Shown in pieces: positions 23,301 through 32,641 of a stretch of DNA of 64,000 bases. The notes beneath the pieces are model-generated. The model was not told the origin of the DNA. It ran no database searches and saw only the letters and a list, made by a program, of their open reading frames with translations. Position numbers and translations under genes: made by a program. The first letter of the stretch is position 1; the number at the start of each line of letters is the position of its first letter. The DNA comes from Omphalotus guepiniiformis (lineage: Eukaryota > Basidiomycota > Agaricomycetes > Agaricales > Omphalotaceae), in NCBI GenBank assembly GCA_028554645.1, contig JAQOOI010000013.1, positions 248,001 to 312,000 on the forward strand. The letters run 5' to 3'.

Positions 23301-26300
23301 CAAGGGCGCTTAGCACTGCATCTTCATATGTTATTATGGATTAGAGGTGCTAAATCACCTCAACAAATACGTGATTTATTGATGAATAAAAATTCATCAT
23401 TTAATAAACAACTTATAAATTATTTGGAAAGTGCAGTTAGTGGAGATTTTATTACAGGTGATCTGGCTTTTGTAAAAGATAATGTGTTATCCAATGAAAC
23501 ACATATAGACTATAAACAACCAATTGGTACTCTTCCTTGTGAAGTACCAGCTTGTTGCATAAATCATTGTGCTCAGTGCAATGAATGCGTGAATAATCAA
23601 GCATGGTGGATAAATTATGCAAATGAAACTGATGATATTCTTTATCGATCAAATGTCCATGATTGTGAGCGAGGACTTTTGAGTCATGAAAAAGGAAAAG
23701 GTTTTCTAGGAAATTGCCAAAACAAATATGGAAAATGCAAAGCAAGATTTCCAAGATCATGCTTTGAGTACACATCTGTAGATAGTGAAAATGGTCATAT
23801 CAATATGAAAAAATCAGAACCAATGCTAAACACATTTTCTCATGTGATAACATATTTAACAAGATGCAACACAGATGTGACATGTTTACTATCTGGAACT
23901 GCTATTAAAGCTGTGATAGCTTATATCACAGATTACATTTGTAAAACTCCACTGAAAACCTATTTGATCTTTGATATAATTAGATCAATTTATGAGAAAA
24001 ATAATGTTTTACTTTCTAGTTCTATTGAAAAAACAGAAAAAGCTAGAAAAGTTATGACTAAAATTGTTAATGCTTTGTCTGCTAGATCTGAAATTGGAGG
24101 CCCAATGGCTTCTCTTTATCTTCTTGGAAATCCTGATCATTATACTGATCATACTTTCATAGTTTTATATTGGAAAAGTTTTACTCAAGAAATCAGGAAT
24201 TATTTTGCTGAAAATGAAAGTAAATTATGCAACAATGTAAAAATCAATAAAATATCAGGAAATTATGTAGGTTTATCTCCTGTGATTGACTATATGTTTC
24301 GGCCTGAGGAATTTAAAGAAGTAAATGTGTATAATTGGATTCGCTTATCAAGAAAATCACGAATCTACAAAAGACAAAGTAAGTATGAAGATGATAATAG
24401 TATTAACAATGAATCTATTGATAATGATGATGTTAGTTTTGTTTCTTCTGATAAAAATGGTTACAGACCACAACCTGGACATCCATTATATTTAACTCAT
24501 ATGTTTCGATATGTTCGAAATCAAAACAATATAGTTGCTAACTTTGTTGGAGGAAATCTACCTAGAAATGATAAGGGAGATCTAGATTATTATTGGTGTA
24601 CTATGTTAACGTTGTTCAAACCGTGGAGAAATGGTTCAGATCTGAAATCTAATGATCAAAGTTGGGAAGAGGCATTTAATAATCATAACTTTTCTGATAG
24701 AGAGCAACAAATCATGAATAATATTCAAACTCGATATGAATGTAGAGATGCTCAAGATGATTATGCTTCACAAATGAAAAAAGAAGACATAAATGGATAT
24801 TTTAATACTTTATCAAATATTTCAGACTCACAACTTTTAAATGATCAAGATAGCTTTATAGACTTTGAAGATGATTCAAGATTATATTCTTTTGGTAAAT
24901 ATGGAGAATCTCAAATTGCTAAAACAATTTTTATTTCTAATCATCTTAAAAATTCTGGTTGGAGCAAAAATTGCCAACAACTACCTGATATTGATATGTC
25001 TCCTGCATTGGCACTAGAAACAGAGAATAACATCAATTGGCAGATACTTATTGATCAGGCAAAGCAAAACAATATTGAAAGAAAAAACTTGCAATTTTGC
25101 TTTCAAAATGAAAAAAGTTATTCTTTTGAGAATAGTACTTCAAATTTTGGACAAGTAAATGTGCTAAGTGATTGCAACTCTACTAGTAATTCTTTTGACA
25201 CATGTGATACAATTCATAATTTAATGGAAGAAATTGTATGTAGTTCAAATGAGTGTCTGAACAAAGAACAAGCAAGAGCATTTTATATTATTACTCAACA
25301 TTTAATTAATTTTAAAAAAGAAAAACCTCTATTAATGTACTTAGGTGGAATGGCAGGAACAGGTAAAACCACTGTGTTGAGAAGTGTGCTTGAATTTTTT
25401 AATCAAACTAAAAATCTTTATAGATTCAGAGTTCTAGCACCAACAGGATCTGCAGCAGCTTTACTAGGAGGAAGTACCTATCAATCAGCTTTAGGCATAT
25501 ATGGAAATAAAAAAATAAACAAAATTAGTGAAAAATCATTAATTAAACTTCGCGAACAATTAAAAGGAGTTGACTACATATTTATAGATGAGATTTCTAT
25601 GCTATCTTGCAAAGATTTACAGCAAATACATGAAAGATTAACAATACTTACTGGTAAACATGATTTACCATTTGGTGGTATAAATATGATTTTTGCAGGT
25701 GATTTTGCTCAACTACCTCCAGTAATGGGTTCCAAGTCACTATATGCCTATAATTCTAAAAAAGGGACAAATTATCAAGATCAGCTATCTGCATTAGGTA
25801 AAGCATTATGGCATCAGGTCACAACTGTTGTTATATTGCGAAAAAATATGAGACAAAAACATCAGAGTGTGGCAGATAATCAATTGCGACAAGCATTGGA
25901 AAATATGCGCTATAAGAGTTGCACATCTGAAGATATTAAGTTTTTGAAATCTAGAATAGCTACTAATGATAAACACTCACCTGACTTAACAGACACAAAA
26001 TTCCGCAATGTATCAATAATATCTGGACTTAATATTTATAAAGATGCCATCAATGAAATAGGTTGCAAGCAGTTTGCATCTGATACTGGTCAAATTCTTC
26101 ATTCTTTTTACTCTATTGACACTCTAAGTGAAACTGAAAAAAATACTGATGAATTCATTAAAAACAGATCCACTTTTAAGCAGAAACTATTAAAACCTGA
26201 TCAATTAACAATAAATTTGAAAAATATATTATGGAATAGACCTGCTTCTTGTTGTGATAAACTTATAACAGGTAAATTAGATATTTGTTTGCATATGCCT

Positions 26301-27830
26301 GTTATAATTAAGTATAATGTGGCCACAGAACTAAGTATAACCAATGGTCAAGAAGGTACTGTGGTTGGATGGGAATCATACATGGGTCCAGACAACAAAC
26401 CTGTACTTCAAACATTGTTTATTAAACTTAGCAATCCAACTACTAATGTAAATATTCCAGGTTTGCCTGAAAATGTCGTGCCAATATCAAGATCTAAGAA
26501 GCACACCTATTATCAGCTGCCTAGTGGTTACTATATTTCTATAAATCGAGAGCAAGTTGAGGTTTTACCTCTATTTGCTTTAACTGACTATGCAAGTCAA
26601 GGAAAAACAAGACCTATAAACATTGTTGAACTAAGTCAATTGAATTCTTGTCAATCTTATTACACATCACTCTCAAGAAGTGCATTTGCAGAAAACACAG
26701 TTTTAATTGGAAATTTGGATGTCACCAAACTTACAGGAGGTTTAGATGGATTTTTGCGACAAGAATTTCGCCATTTAGAAATATTAGATGAGATAACAAG
26801 GTTGAAATTTGAAGGTAAATTGCCTGCATCTATAGTAGGTTCTTATAGAACTTCTTTAATTAAAAGTTGGTATCAATATCATCAGTTAAAAAATTCAGAG
26901 TGTGTGCCTATAAATCTTCATCCAGCTTTGCACTGGAAGGATAATGAGATTTTACAATATCTTAACAATGAAAACTTAGAAACAAATCATGAAAATAAAA
27001 TAGAAGGTATTGAGTGGGATAATATAAACTATAGTTGTGCCTATGACTCTTTGCTTACTTGCTTATATATATTGTGGTTATCTACTAGGCATAGCAGTTC
27101 TAATTCAATGAGTAACTGTGATATACCATCACTAAATTGGTTATTAGGCAAGTTTGAAGAACACTGCCAAAATAAAATAAGCCTATCACAAATAAGAAAT
27201 CAGTTTAGAGACCAACTACATGCTCAAAATTCAGCTGCATTTCCAAGGTATGGAGCATTGGGAACAGATGTAGATGAAGTATTAACTGTCTTGCAACAGC
27301 ATCATTCACCACTATATTCAATTGAAAAGTTGTGTGAAGTGTGTAGAAACACATCTTTGCACTCTTATTTTCTTTCTAAATGGTATGCAACTAATCAAAC
27401 ACCTAACACTATTCAAGAATGGTGGAACTATATAGCATTTCATAAATCTAATACTATCTGCAACAATTGCATGCACAAAGAAATGCAATCTACTTTGATT
27501 TTTCATCAAATTCCTATTTTCCTAAATTTCCATTTAACACAAAGAAACAACATTGAACTGCAAAGAGATATAACTGTCAATATAGCTGAGCATTCATATC
27601 ACTTCAAATTATGCTCAATTATATATTATGGTGGTTTTCACTTCACCTCAAGATCTATAAATGAAGAAGGAATATGGTTTCATGATGGAATTGAGACTAA
27701 AAACAATCTCTTACTAGAAAATGAATTGAATGCAACACAATTGAAGTTTGATCACCATGGTCGCCAGGCTATTATAGTTATATATGCACTCAGGTCAGAA
27801 CAGTGAATTGAAAAACACATTGCGCTGTTT
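20330..27830 (+). mobile_element. Helitron core (rolling-circle transposon), ends uncertain
   Basis: The segment holds an intact RepHel gene and differs strongly in base composition from the host genes on both sides. The left edge is placed at the composition change. The right edge is set just after the RepHel stop, but the element may extend through the cargo-like region to about 35.6 kb. No unambiguous TC...CTRR termini with a 3' hairpin were found by reading, so the borders are approximate. Confidence 0.75.
20352..27806 (+). CDS. Helitron RepHel transposase: HUH Rep, Pif1 helicase and USP-like peptidase
   Basis: A single intronless frame of 2484 codons. Cys-rich motifs occur near residues 396 (CELCNSD) and 465 (CMVCGRLTL) and in CDKICKQCCNSLCNGEIP, as in agaricomycete Helitron proteins. 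The Helitron_like_N region follows (FPWLFPYGSGGIG, HLLMYYDKRFQ). The HUH motif is GRLALHLHMLLW near residues 986-997, and the catalytic-Tyr region is AYITDYICKTPLKTY near 1190. The Pif1 helicase has GMAGTGKTT (Walker A, about 1664), FIDEISMLS (Walker B, about 1744), AGDFAQLPPV and TDYASQGKTRP. The C-terminal 250 residues show SCAYDSLLTCLY (Cys about 2228), CEVC/CNNC pairs and YYGGFHFTSR (His about 2428), then WFHDG: a USP/papain-fold cysteine peptidase pattern. The true start may be later (for example MSIIETNQS), because the first 290 residues look poorly conserved. The protein would nick, unwind and replicate the element. No stop codon interrupts it. Confidence 0.93.
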   Translation: MFFFLIVLCFYPLYHYLLPLTDVIGMLNTKIILTSSNSNAAPSPFFMRQQRDDMHSPLGLMFETEHVCSTKSDAPVIFNVTEPWAMVPILNPWAMVPSDISLSQNENFECVSSISLKIVFYSMKETQCVLQFLKHIEPVIWSTSIINLSIEKHPRIIVYMLQIKFARYCVRRTTYQGFMINCKRKNLQLICTSCFCVVFCAVSCLFHCKLVLAKIILFWQCLIVAVKYWFKICFWKLFNGCVCSVIWLQFELYSFHLKNFCYSCDLNSCAISICHGCDIASNMSIIETNQSCTATLHPIGGGRIFSVSGSALRPYSIPELQIDNDLSFQFIGREDDISSKNHTEMDIVCVIPLKKLLDFCPITKLFSIVAKHLNISKKTYTRKKLRYLVKTHTCELCNSDRLIFRAISCNGVIFNTKNLKLNSRDTDLSSNACDFPPKPRSAEFTENIVNKFCSGIQKQKFEEAGCMVCGRLTLKSDLMSPYQIHDNINLLCNSIIAQKQKTKEDDPIILKDCDKICKQCCNSLCNGEIPQHSLAANMWIGEQPQELKRLSWMEKLVISRVRHNFCVAHLASGGSKLVANAVMFANPTAKIYDALPPPIEDLDDVLAIIFTGPCQPVIEDIKRTPFLVRRQYIYDALNWLKLNNSEYADLKISSSNLNQYPISGIPVNIEYQYAETNKISEAIGADDHIEEDGTSSGLCPFRIHGLTGEKLGTMDYKQMKNHALNWLKSGGSMLGIGHDTEIESIYNNPQLYPRMFPWLFPYGSGGIGTSDLTEVEHIRHLLMYYDKRFQIDPEFCLIAFSHHQIKTTTSGSYFLLEDKRFPEVIDRIIKLKPLVLKNLSDKMKSTNCHISPESEEEKECFQLLSDLDLLSWRVDGSITSKKKMKNEINSLIYHCGCPSWYITIAPADIYHPICVYLSDHNENFQPDLYSFSERMKIVSDNPIAHARFFHFYIKLFLSEILGIDNKSEGWFGNSLGFYGTVEQQGRLALHLHMLLWIRGAKSPQQIRDLLMNKNSSFNKQLINYLESAVSGDFITGDLAFVKDNVLSNETHIDYKQPIGTLPCEVPACCINHCAQCNECVNNQAWWINYANETDDILYRSNVHDCERGLLSHEKGKGFLGNCQNKYGKCKARFPRSCFEYTSVDSENGHINMKKSEPMLNTFSHVITYLTRCNTDVTCLLSGTAIKAVIAYITDYICKTPLKTYLIFDIIRSIYEKNNVLLSSSIEKTEKARKVMTKIVNALSARSEIGGPMASLYLLGNPDHYTDHTFIVLYWKSFTQEIRNYFAENESKLCNNVKINKISGNYVGLSPVIDYMFRPEEFKEVNVYNWIRLSRKSRIYKRQSKYEDDNSINNESIDNDDVSFVSSDKNGYRPQPGHPLYLTHMFRYVRNQNNIVANFVGGNLPRNDKGDLDYYWCTMLTLFKPWRNGSDLKSNDQSWEEAFNNHNFSDREQQIMNNIQTRYECRDAQDDYASQMKKEDINGYFNTLSNISDSQLLNDQDSFIDFEDDSRLYSFGKYGESQIAKTIFISNHLKNSGWSKNCQQLPDIDMSPALALETENNINWQILIDQAKQNNIERKNLQFCFQNEKSYSFENSTSNFGQVNVLSDCNSTSNSFDTCDTIHNLMEEIVCSSNECLNKEQARAFYIITQHLINFKKEKPLLMYLGGMAGTGKTTVLRSVLEFFNQTKNLYRFRVLAPTGSAAALLGGSTYQSALGIYGNKKINKISEKSLIKLREQLKGVDYIFIDEISMLSCKDLQQIHERLTILTGKHDLPFGGINMIFAGDFAQLPPVMGSKSLYAYNSKKGTNYQDQLSALGKALWHQVTTVVILRKNMRQKHQSVADNQLRQALENMRYKSCTSEDIKFLKSRIATNDKHSPDLTDTKFRNVSIISGLNIYKDAINEIGCKQFASDTGQILHSFYSIDTLSETEKNTDEFIKNRSTFKQKLLKPDQLTINLKNILWNRPASCCDKLITGKLDICLHMPVIIKYNVATELSITNGQEGTVVGWESYMGPDNKPVLQTLFIKLSNPTTNVNIPGLPENVVPISRSKKHTYYQLPSGYYISINREQVEVLPLFALTDYASQGKTRPINIVELSQLNSCQSYYTSLSRSAFAENTVLIGNLDVTKLTGGLDGFLRQEFRHLEILDEITRLKFEGKLPASIVGSYRTSLIKSWYQYHQLKNSECVPINLHPALHWKDNEILQYLNNENLETNHENKIEGIEWDNINYSCAYDSLLTCLYILWLSTRHSSSNSMSNCDIPSLNWLLGKFEEHCQNKISLSQIRNQFRDQLHAQNSAAFPRYGALGTDVDEVLTVLQQHHSPLYSIEKLCEVCRNTSLHSYFLSKWYATNQTPNTIQEWWNYIAFHKSNTICNNCMHKEMQSTLIFHQIPIFLNFHLTQRNNIELQRDITVNIAEHSYHFKLCSIIYYGGFHFTSRSINEEGIWFHDGIETKNNLLLENELNATQLKFDHHGRQAIIVIYALRSEQ

Positions 27831-28026
27831 AGAAGGCTTTAAATCACCTTTGAGTATAAGAAACACAATAGCAGCTGCCATTTGGAGGATACCCTCATGG
27901 TACTTGAGCAATTCCCTCTTACTAACCATGACCATCAGCGCACTCAAAAGCATATTACAGCATATAAAGAAAGAAAAAAAGCAAATTCACATTATCAAGC
28001 GCAAACCAATGCCCAATGTCAGTGGA

Positions 28027-29695
28027 CTAATCATCAAGATAATCAATAGAAAAACATTCTTCGCATGCAGATTCTTCATCAATAAGTCCTTTCAGATACT
28101 TGTTGTATATGGCTGGTAGGTGCGATGATGTCACAATCGCAATACCAGATTGCAAAAAATCAGGGTTTTCATCTGCTGGATCAACAAGCTGCAAAGACGT
28201 TGCATGTGTTTGATCCGGTGCCCATAGCGCAAAAGTGTTTGCGGCCCCTTGAACGCGAATGCGAAAGTGCGAATTATAAAAGTGGCCTCCTTTCTTAAAA
28301 CCACCTTTTCGGGCAGTGGTTCAAGATGCAGCATACTTATTTGGTTGCCGCTCGAAATGGGTGGCTCTGCTCATATGAAGATCAGTGCTATTTTCCAAAG
28401 AGGCAACTAAAGTAATCGTCACCTGGCATAATTTTTAGCCATAACACCAGTGGGTGGTGCCATGTGTGCATCTTTAAACATTAATCGCGTGTCACCTAAA
28501 CAGACATCATATTGCTGGTCTGGTTGACCATTAACTGCTATACCATGATCCATGCGAACATCATCTAGCAGATCGCAAAAGGATTGAAAATCATCGATAA
28601 TTTCAGATGGCATGCTAGATAGCATGAGATTCCAGAAAAGTGCGAATGCGGAAGCACTTTCGTAGCGAATATCGCGTGCTTCCGATTCACTAAGTTTCTT
28701 CGTGAAGTTTCGCACCCAATCAAAGCAGGGTTTAGAGCGAGCTCCAGCACTCCAACCTGCCAAGATGAGGCTTCCAGCATCCTCCAACTTCGCATAAAAA
28801 TCAACGATTAATGATCTAATAGTATGAGAAAGCAGCGCACCCTAATACTCTTTTGCGTAGCCACGCTTTCTTCAATGACTGCGTTAATCCAAGGAAGAAT
28901 TTCTGGAACTCCACAAAAGTCTCGAATGATCAGCATCTCTATCTCTCCAGTATCGCCATTGACAAACATGCAGCTTTCATGAGGGGCAAGATCGTACAAA
29001 AGTTCCGATGGGTCTAGTTTTAGCATGGGTTTCCTCTTTAGGCGAGCGTCTGGTTGCTTTCCATGCTCTATGTGATATTTCCAGCAGTTAAGAATCTCGT
29101 CGCTTTCATAGATCCAATGTCCTAGTGGAGGATAATCTTCCTTCGCACTTGGAAACACTTTTTCTACCCTGATGCTGGCAAAAAGTTTCGCTGCCTGAGA
29201 CTTTGCCACTTCAGGCGATTTGGTGAGCGCCATACGCTTGGCTAGATCTCGACGAAGTTGTTTGATGCGAGAAGCTGCAAGAGATCGTTCGCGATTAAGA
29301 TGGATAAGAGTGTCTCCATTGGGCAAAGAAATCGCATTTCGCCCTAACCAAGCAAAAAAATCGCGAATCAAAGACTCGCGCACAATGGGTGCAGAGTAAA
29401 AAGAAGGGATTGCAGAGAGAAGAAGTTGATGAGAAAACTCGCTTTCGTCCCGATACATCAAAATATGGCTTTTCATTTCCTGGCGCATCACAGCCGACTG
29501 CTCGGAGTCCATAAGTAGTCGAGCGCAAAATTGAGCCCATGCCGACCATTGCTGATCTCTAATATTATTAGGTTCCTCCATAGATGAATAAAGGCGAGCT
29601 GAGTTGGCGGCAGAGTTGGTGCAGGTGAATATGAGGTGCCGCTCATCGATAATCCGGGCATGACTGCGCGAATCGCGGTCACATGACTGTGGCAC
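28027..29695 (-). pseudogene. Basidiomycete-specific family of unknown function, nonsense codon in last exon
   Basis: Exon 1 gives MPQSCDRDSR... with LGHWIYESDEIL, LAPHESCMFVNGDTGEIEML and PWINAVIEESVATQKSIR. Exon 2 reads LEDAGSLILAGWSAGARSK, FDWVRNFTKKL, SSMPSEIIDDF and FKDAHMAPPTGVMAKNYA. Exon 3 has HFERQPNKYAAS, then TTARKGGFKKGGHFYNSHF and IVTSSHLPAIYNKYL. As I remember it, this layout matches an unnamed protein family repeated across agaricomycete genomes, with a W before TTAR; here the codon is TGA at 28321-28323, so the frame is closed 98 codons early. Introns of ordinary size precede exons 2 and 3. The start could instead be the internal Met of MEEPNN (29581). The gene converges on RepHel, whose stop is 220 bp away. 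Function unknown. Confidence 0.65.
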
Positions 29696-30149
29696 CTATT
29701 ATGCCTGCGCGTTATTATGCGCTGGCAACTATTGAAACCAAACTACCACTACCATTTAAGTGCAAACTCGAAGCAGTGTCCCGCATCGCGGCGCGTGCTG
29801 CTCTGCTGCTTCGAAGAAGCGCTAAAAATTGGTAGTGGGAAAATGCAATCGGGAAAAGAAAGCCAAGAAAAAAAAATCGAATCATGCTTCTCCGCTTGCT
29901 CCACCCGCTCTGCTTTGTTGCTCTAAAACCCAGCTAAAAATTGCGCTGCATCTGACCCATATGCCTTGAAGACGCAAAGAGAACCTCAGATTTTTGCTCG
30001 CGCAGCTGATTCTCCGATGCGTGGAATTAGTGACTTTGGCGCTCGAGTCCGGGGGGTGAACACTGCTTAACCAGGTCGGAAACAAGTCCAGCGAATTGGA
30101 CCCAGCATTGAACCATTGGTTCATATATCTACGAGCAACTCATTGATGC
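29696..30149. other. Spacer inside the cargo-like region
   Basis: No gene was recognised. CTAAAAATTG occurs twice and resembles local duplication. Composition is closer to host genes than to RepHel. Confidence 0.35.
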
Positions 30150-31000
30150 TGATAACTCGGAGTGTATTAAAGCCTGCGCAGCCTGCGAAGCCATTCGAGC
30201 TATGCACAAGCCGGCGCATCGCGGCCAGCATCATTGCCTTCCAGAAGAACTGAAGAAAGCGCTTCGGATCGTCACTCGCATGACGACCAAAGGTTTCCGC
30301 GACCCGAAGGTGATGGCGGCGAGGGATGCTCGTATGGTAGCGTATGGTTCAGGAGGTGGAGGTGGAGGAAGTAGAAGCTGAAAATGGTGACTCAACGAGC
30401 GCGTCTCTCATCACGAAGCACGCAGTAGAAGATGAAGGAGATGCGGTATTTGATGGAGATGAAGAAGTTGAAGGTTTCCATCAAGGTAATGGGCATGCTG
30501 AAGGGGCAGCGGAAAAAACTGCCCCATATGCGCGCACGGATATTAAACCCGAGTTTGTGGGTTTTTTCTGAACTACATTCAAAAAATACTCGTTCACCGC
30601 TTGCAATAGCAATGCCATGATATCAGATTAGGGTGCCCCACTTTGGCAGCGCGGCGAAGGCCAGGATTCCGATAGAGAACCGATCTCAAACTCTATACCA
30701 ACAGGTATATATACCACTTGATGATCGGGTCCCGGAACTAGCAGTTGTTTTAGGACATTGCTGCTGAGCAGAGCACCATGGCCTACCGAGCCCCAGAGCT
30801 CTTCGGCGCCAAGACTGGTGCCATGCTGGATGAGAAGGTCATTTGGGTGAGTTTAATACCAAGTGTTTTCCTGCCAGGAGTTGACGAAAGTTTAGCCACT
30901 GGACTGTGCGTTGTTTGCAGTTGCCTACTCCCACTCCCCTTTTGAATTCTGCAGTTCGTCATTTTCCTTTCCTTTAGTCCGACCCTCTTCCATATCCATG
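30150..31000 (+). pseudogene. STK16/Env7-like serine/threonine kinase, decayed fragment
   Basis: Pieces of an Env7/STK16-type kinase occur in order. CEAIRAMHKP (about 30190) resembles the helix before the catalytic loop. PYARTDIKPE (about 30525) corresponds to the HRDIKPxN catalytic loop with His and Arg lost. HFGSAAKARIPIENRSQ (about 30640) corresponds to the DFG region with Asp replaced by His. DIAAEQSTMAYRAPELFGA (about 30755-30810) is the activation segment and APE motif, and LFAVAYSHSPFE (about 30910) is from the C-lobe. Likely introns separate some pieces, but the HRD and DFG losses, the frame changes and the missing N-lobe and C-terminus show it cannot be an active kinase. It lies on the same strand as the Helitron transposase. 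Confidence 0.7.
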
Positions 31001-32015
31001 GCAGTTTTCTGTGAGCTCCCGAATGGATCAACCTTATTATTATTCCTTACACCTGGACCTGGAAAACTTCAACTGGAACGCACCCCTGCTGGCGGTAAGG
31101 CTGCGACTTTGTTAGGCGCGCGTGATTTTAAGGAACCTGGTGCGTGTTTTGTTGCTTTCGTCTGCGAACCCACCTTTGGTCGACGTTTCGACTGATGGAT
31201 CCAAGTACACAGTCAGGTCTCAAGCACCTCCTGGTGCTCCTCAGTTCTTTGACTACGATGTGAGTAATGAATTTAACTTTTTTTTAACGCCTCGTAATCC
31301 AACTGAATATACTCGTAGGTGAACAACTGGCGATTGCGCGCGGACGGATACTTCTCTATGAAGGCTGCTGGTCCTAGTCCTCAAGCATTAGACTTGGCAA
31401 AAATTAAGAACCGCTTGGTTAACTATGGTATCGATGGTACATTGCTGCGTTGCTTGTTGCTTTCCTTGTTTTCAACGCCTCTTTAGGATTTTACCAATAC
31501 CTTCAAGCGCTCGCGCAACACGGCCCGAGCTTCAGACGCATCGATGAGGTCTTCATTGGCTCAAGGGAAATGCTCGTTCGCATCAAAGGTGTCGGCGCTG
31601 ATCTGGCGTTGTAAGTCCTTTCGTGATATACGAGTTGAATCTAAAGATTCAATATGAAGTTTTTAAGGGACGGAAAATGCATTCTTCACCCTGCTATTCT
31701 CGATTCTTGCTTTCACGTCTGTGTCCACCCTCTGTTCACGAAGGTCACCGACCCGAACGTCTACTTTCTTCTTGCTAGTGCCAACTCTGTGGTGTTGCAC
31801 GATGAATTTGATTTAGGTAGCCTTGCTGGGGGTGAACACGTCTACGCCCACATCACGTTTAAGACCTGTAACCCAGGTGTGTAATTCATGAGTCGTAACG
31901 CTATCCTTATTCACGCAATGGCTTTAGACAATCTCGTTTACGATATCTCACTCGTGAACTGCAACGGAGTCTCGCTTTGCGCGTTCCAAGGATTCACTGC
32001 AGCCTGGCACTTCCA
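31001..32015 (+). pseudogene. Polyketide synthase dehydratase-domain fragment
   Basis: Exon-like blocks read PPLVDVSTDGSKYTVRSQAP, NNWRLRADGYFSMKAAG, then YQYLQALAQHGPSFRRIDEV, VRIKGVGADLAL, DGKCILHPAILDSCFHVCVH, ANSVVLHDEFDLG, VYAHITFKTCNP and DISLVNCNGVSLCAFQGF. This is the second half of a reducing-PKS dehydratase (PS-DH) domain: YGPSF and HPAxLDxCFQ are its signatures, and the Asp of LDSC would be the catalytic Asp. No ketosynthase or acyltransferase domain precedes it, and no ATG-led frame covers it. Bases from 31001 to about 31150 include LENFNWNAPLL, which may come from the first DH hot-dog. It is a captured or truncated piece, not a working synthase. Confidence 0.7.
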
Positions 32016-32452
32016 GATTTGAGGGAGATGCCTCGGAGGTGGGCCTTTGTGTTGACGATATGACCTATGAGATGCTGCAGAAGGAGACAACTGTGATCAT
32101 CGACAATGCTTGGCGCTTGGACTTGAATGCACCTCTAAAGGTGTTCATTCCTAACATTACTTCGACCCGAAACCTTCTCGACCTTGCCATCTCCTCTCCT
32201 AATGCTTCAAGCCTTCGCTACGCACTCATCTCCAGTATTACGTCTTCGCAGAATTGGATCAGCGAGGTGGGTCAAGAGGAAGTTCCGGAAGGCATCTTGA
32301 AGAACTCGAGGGAGGCTCCTGTTTTTGGGTATGGGCAGGGCAAATATGTTGCGGAGAGGGTACGTCTTTTAGCCGTTTATTGAATCATTGCTAAATCCTT
32401 TCCTAGATTGTTTCCATGAGTGGTCTGCAGACCTCAGTATACCGTGTCGTAG
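32016..32452 (+). pseudogene. Thioester-reductase (R) domain fragment of a PKS/NRPS-like gene
   Basis: Reads FEGDASEVGLCVDDMTYEML, then TTVIIDNAWRLDLN, FIPNITSTRNLLDLAIS, RYALISSITSSQNW, VFGYGQGKYVAER and, after a short intron, IVSMSGLQTSVYRV. This is the NAD(P)-binding thioester-reductase domain found at the end of many fungal PKS and NRPS-like enzymes; it keeps an HNAW-like block and the YGxxKYVAE catalytic Tyr/Lys. It follows the DH fragment directly, without the enoyl-reductase, ketoreductase and carrier domains expected between them, and breaks off at about 32452. It is therefore a chimeric remnant. Confidence 0.7.
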
Positions 32453-32641
32453 TGCGTGATTCGCATCATTCAACCTCAAGCGCAGTTAATAACTCATTAC
32501 ACTCCCAATGGAAAGCGCAGTAACTATGGATTATCGCTGATCTTTCGCGCTGCGAGTTCATTTTCATACCAAAACATTCTCGTGTATTTCAACCTAACTA
32601 CAAAACATGAATGTAATACTATACAAAAGAACACAAAATAC

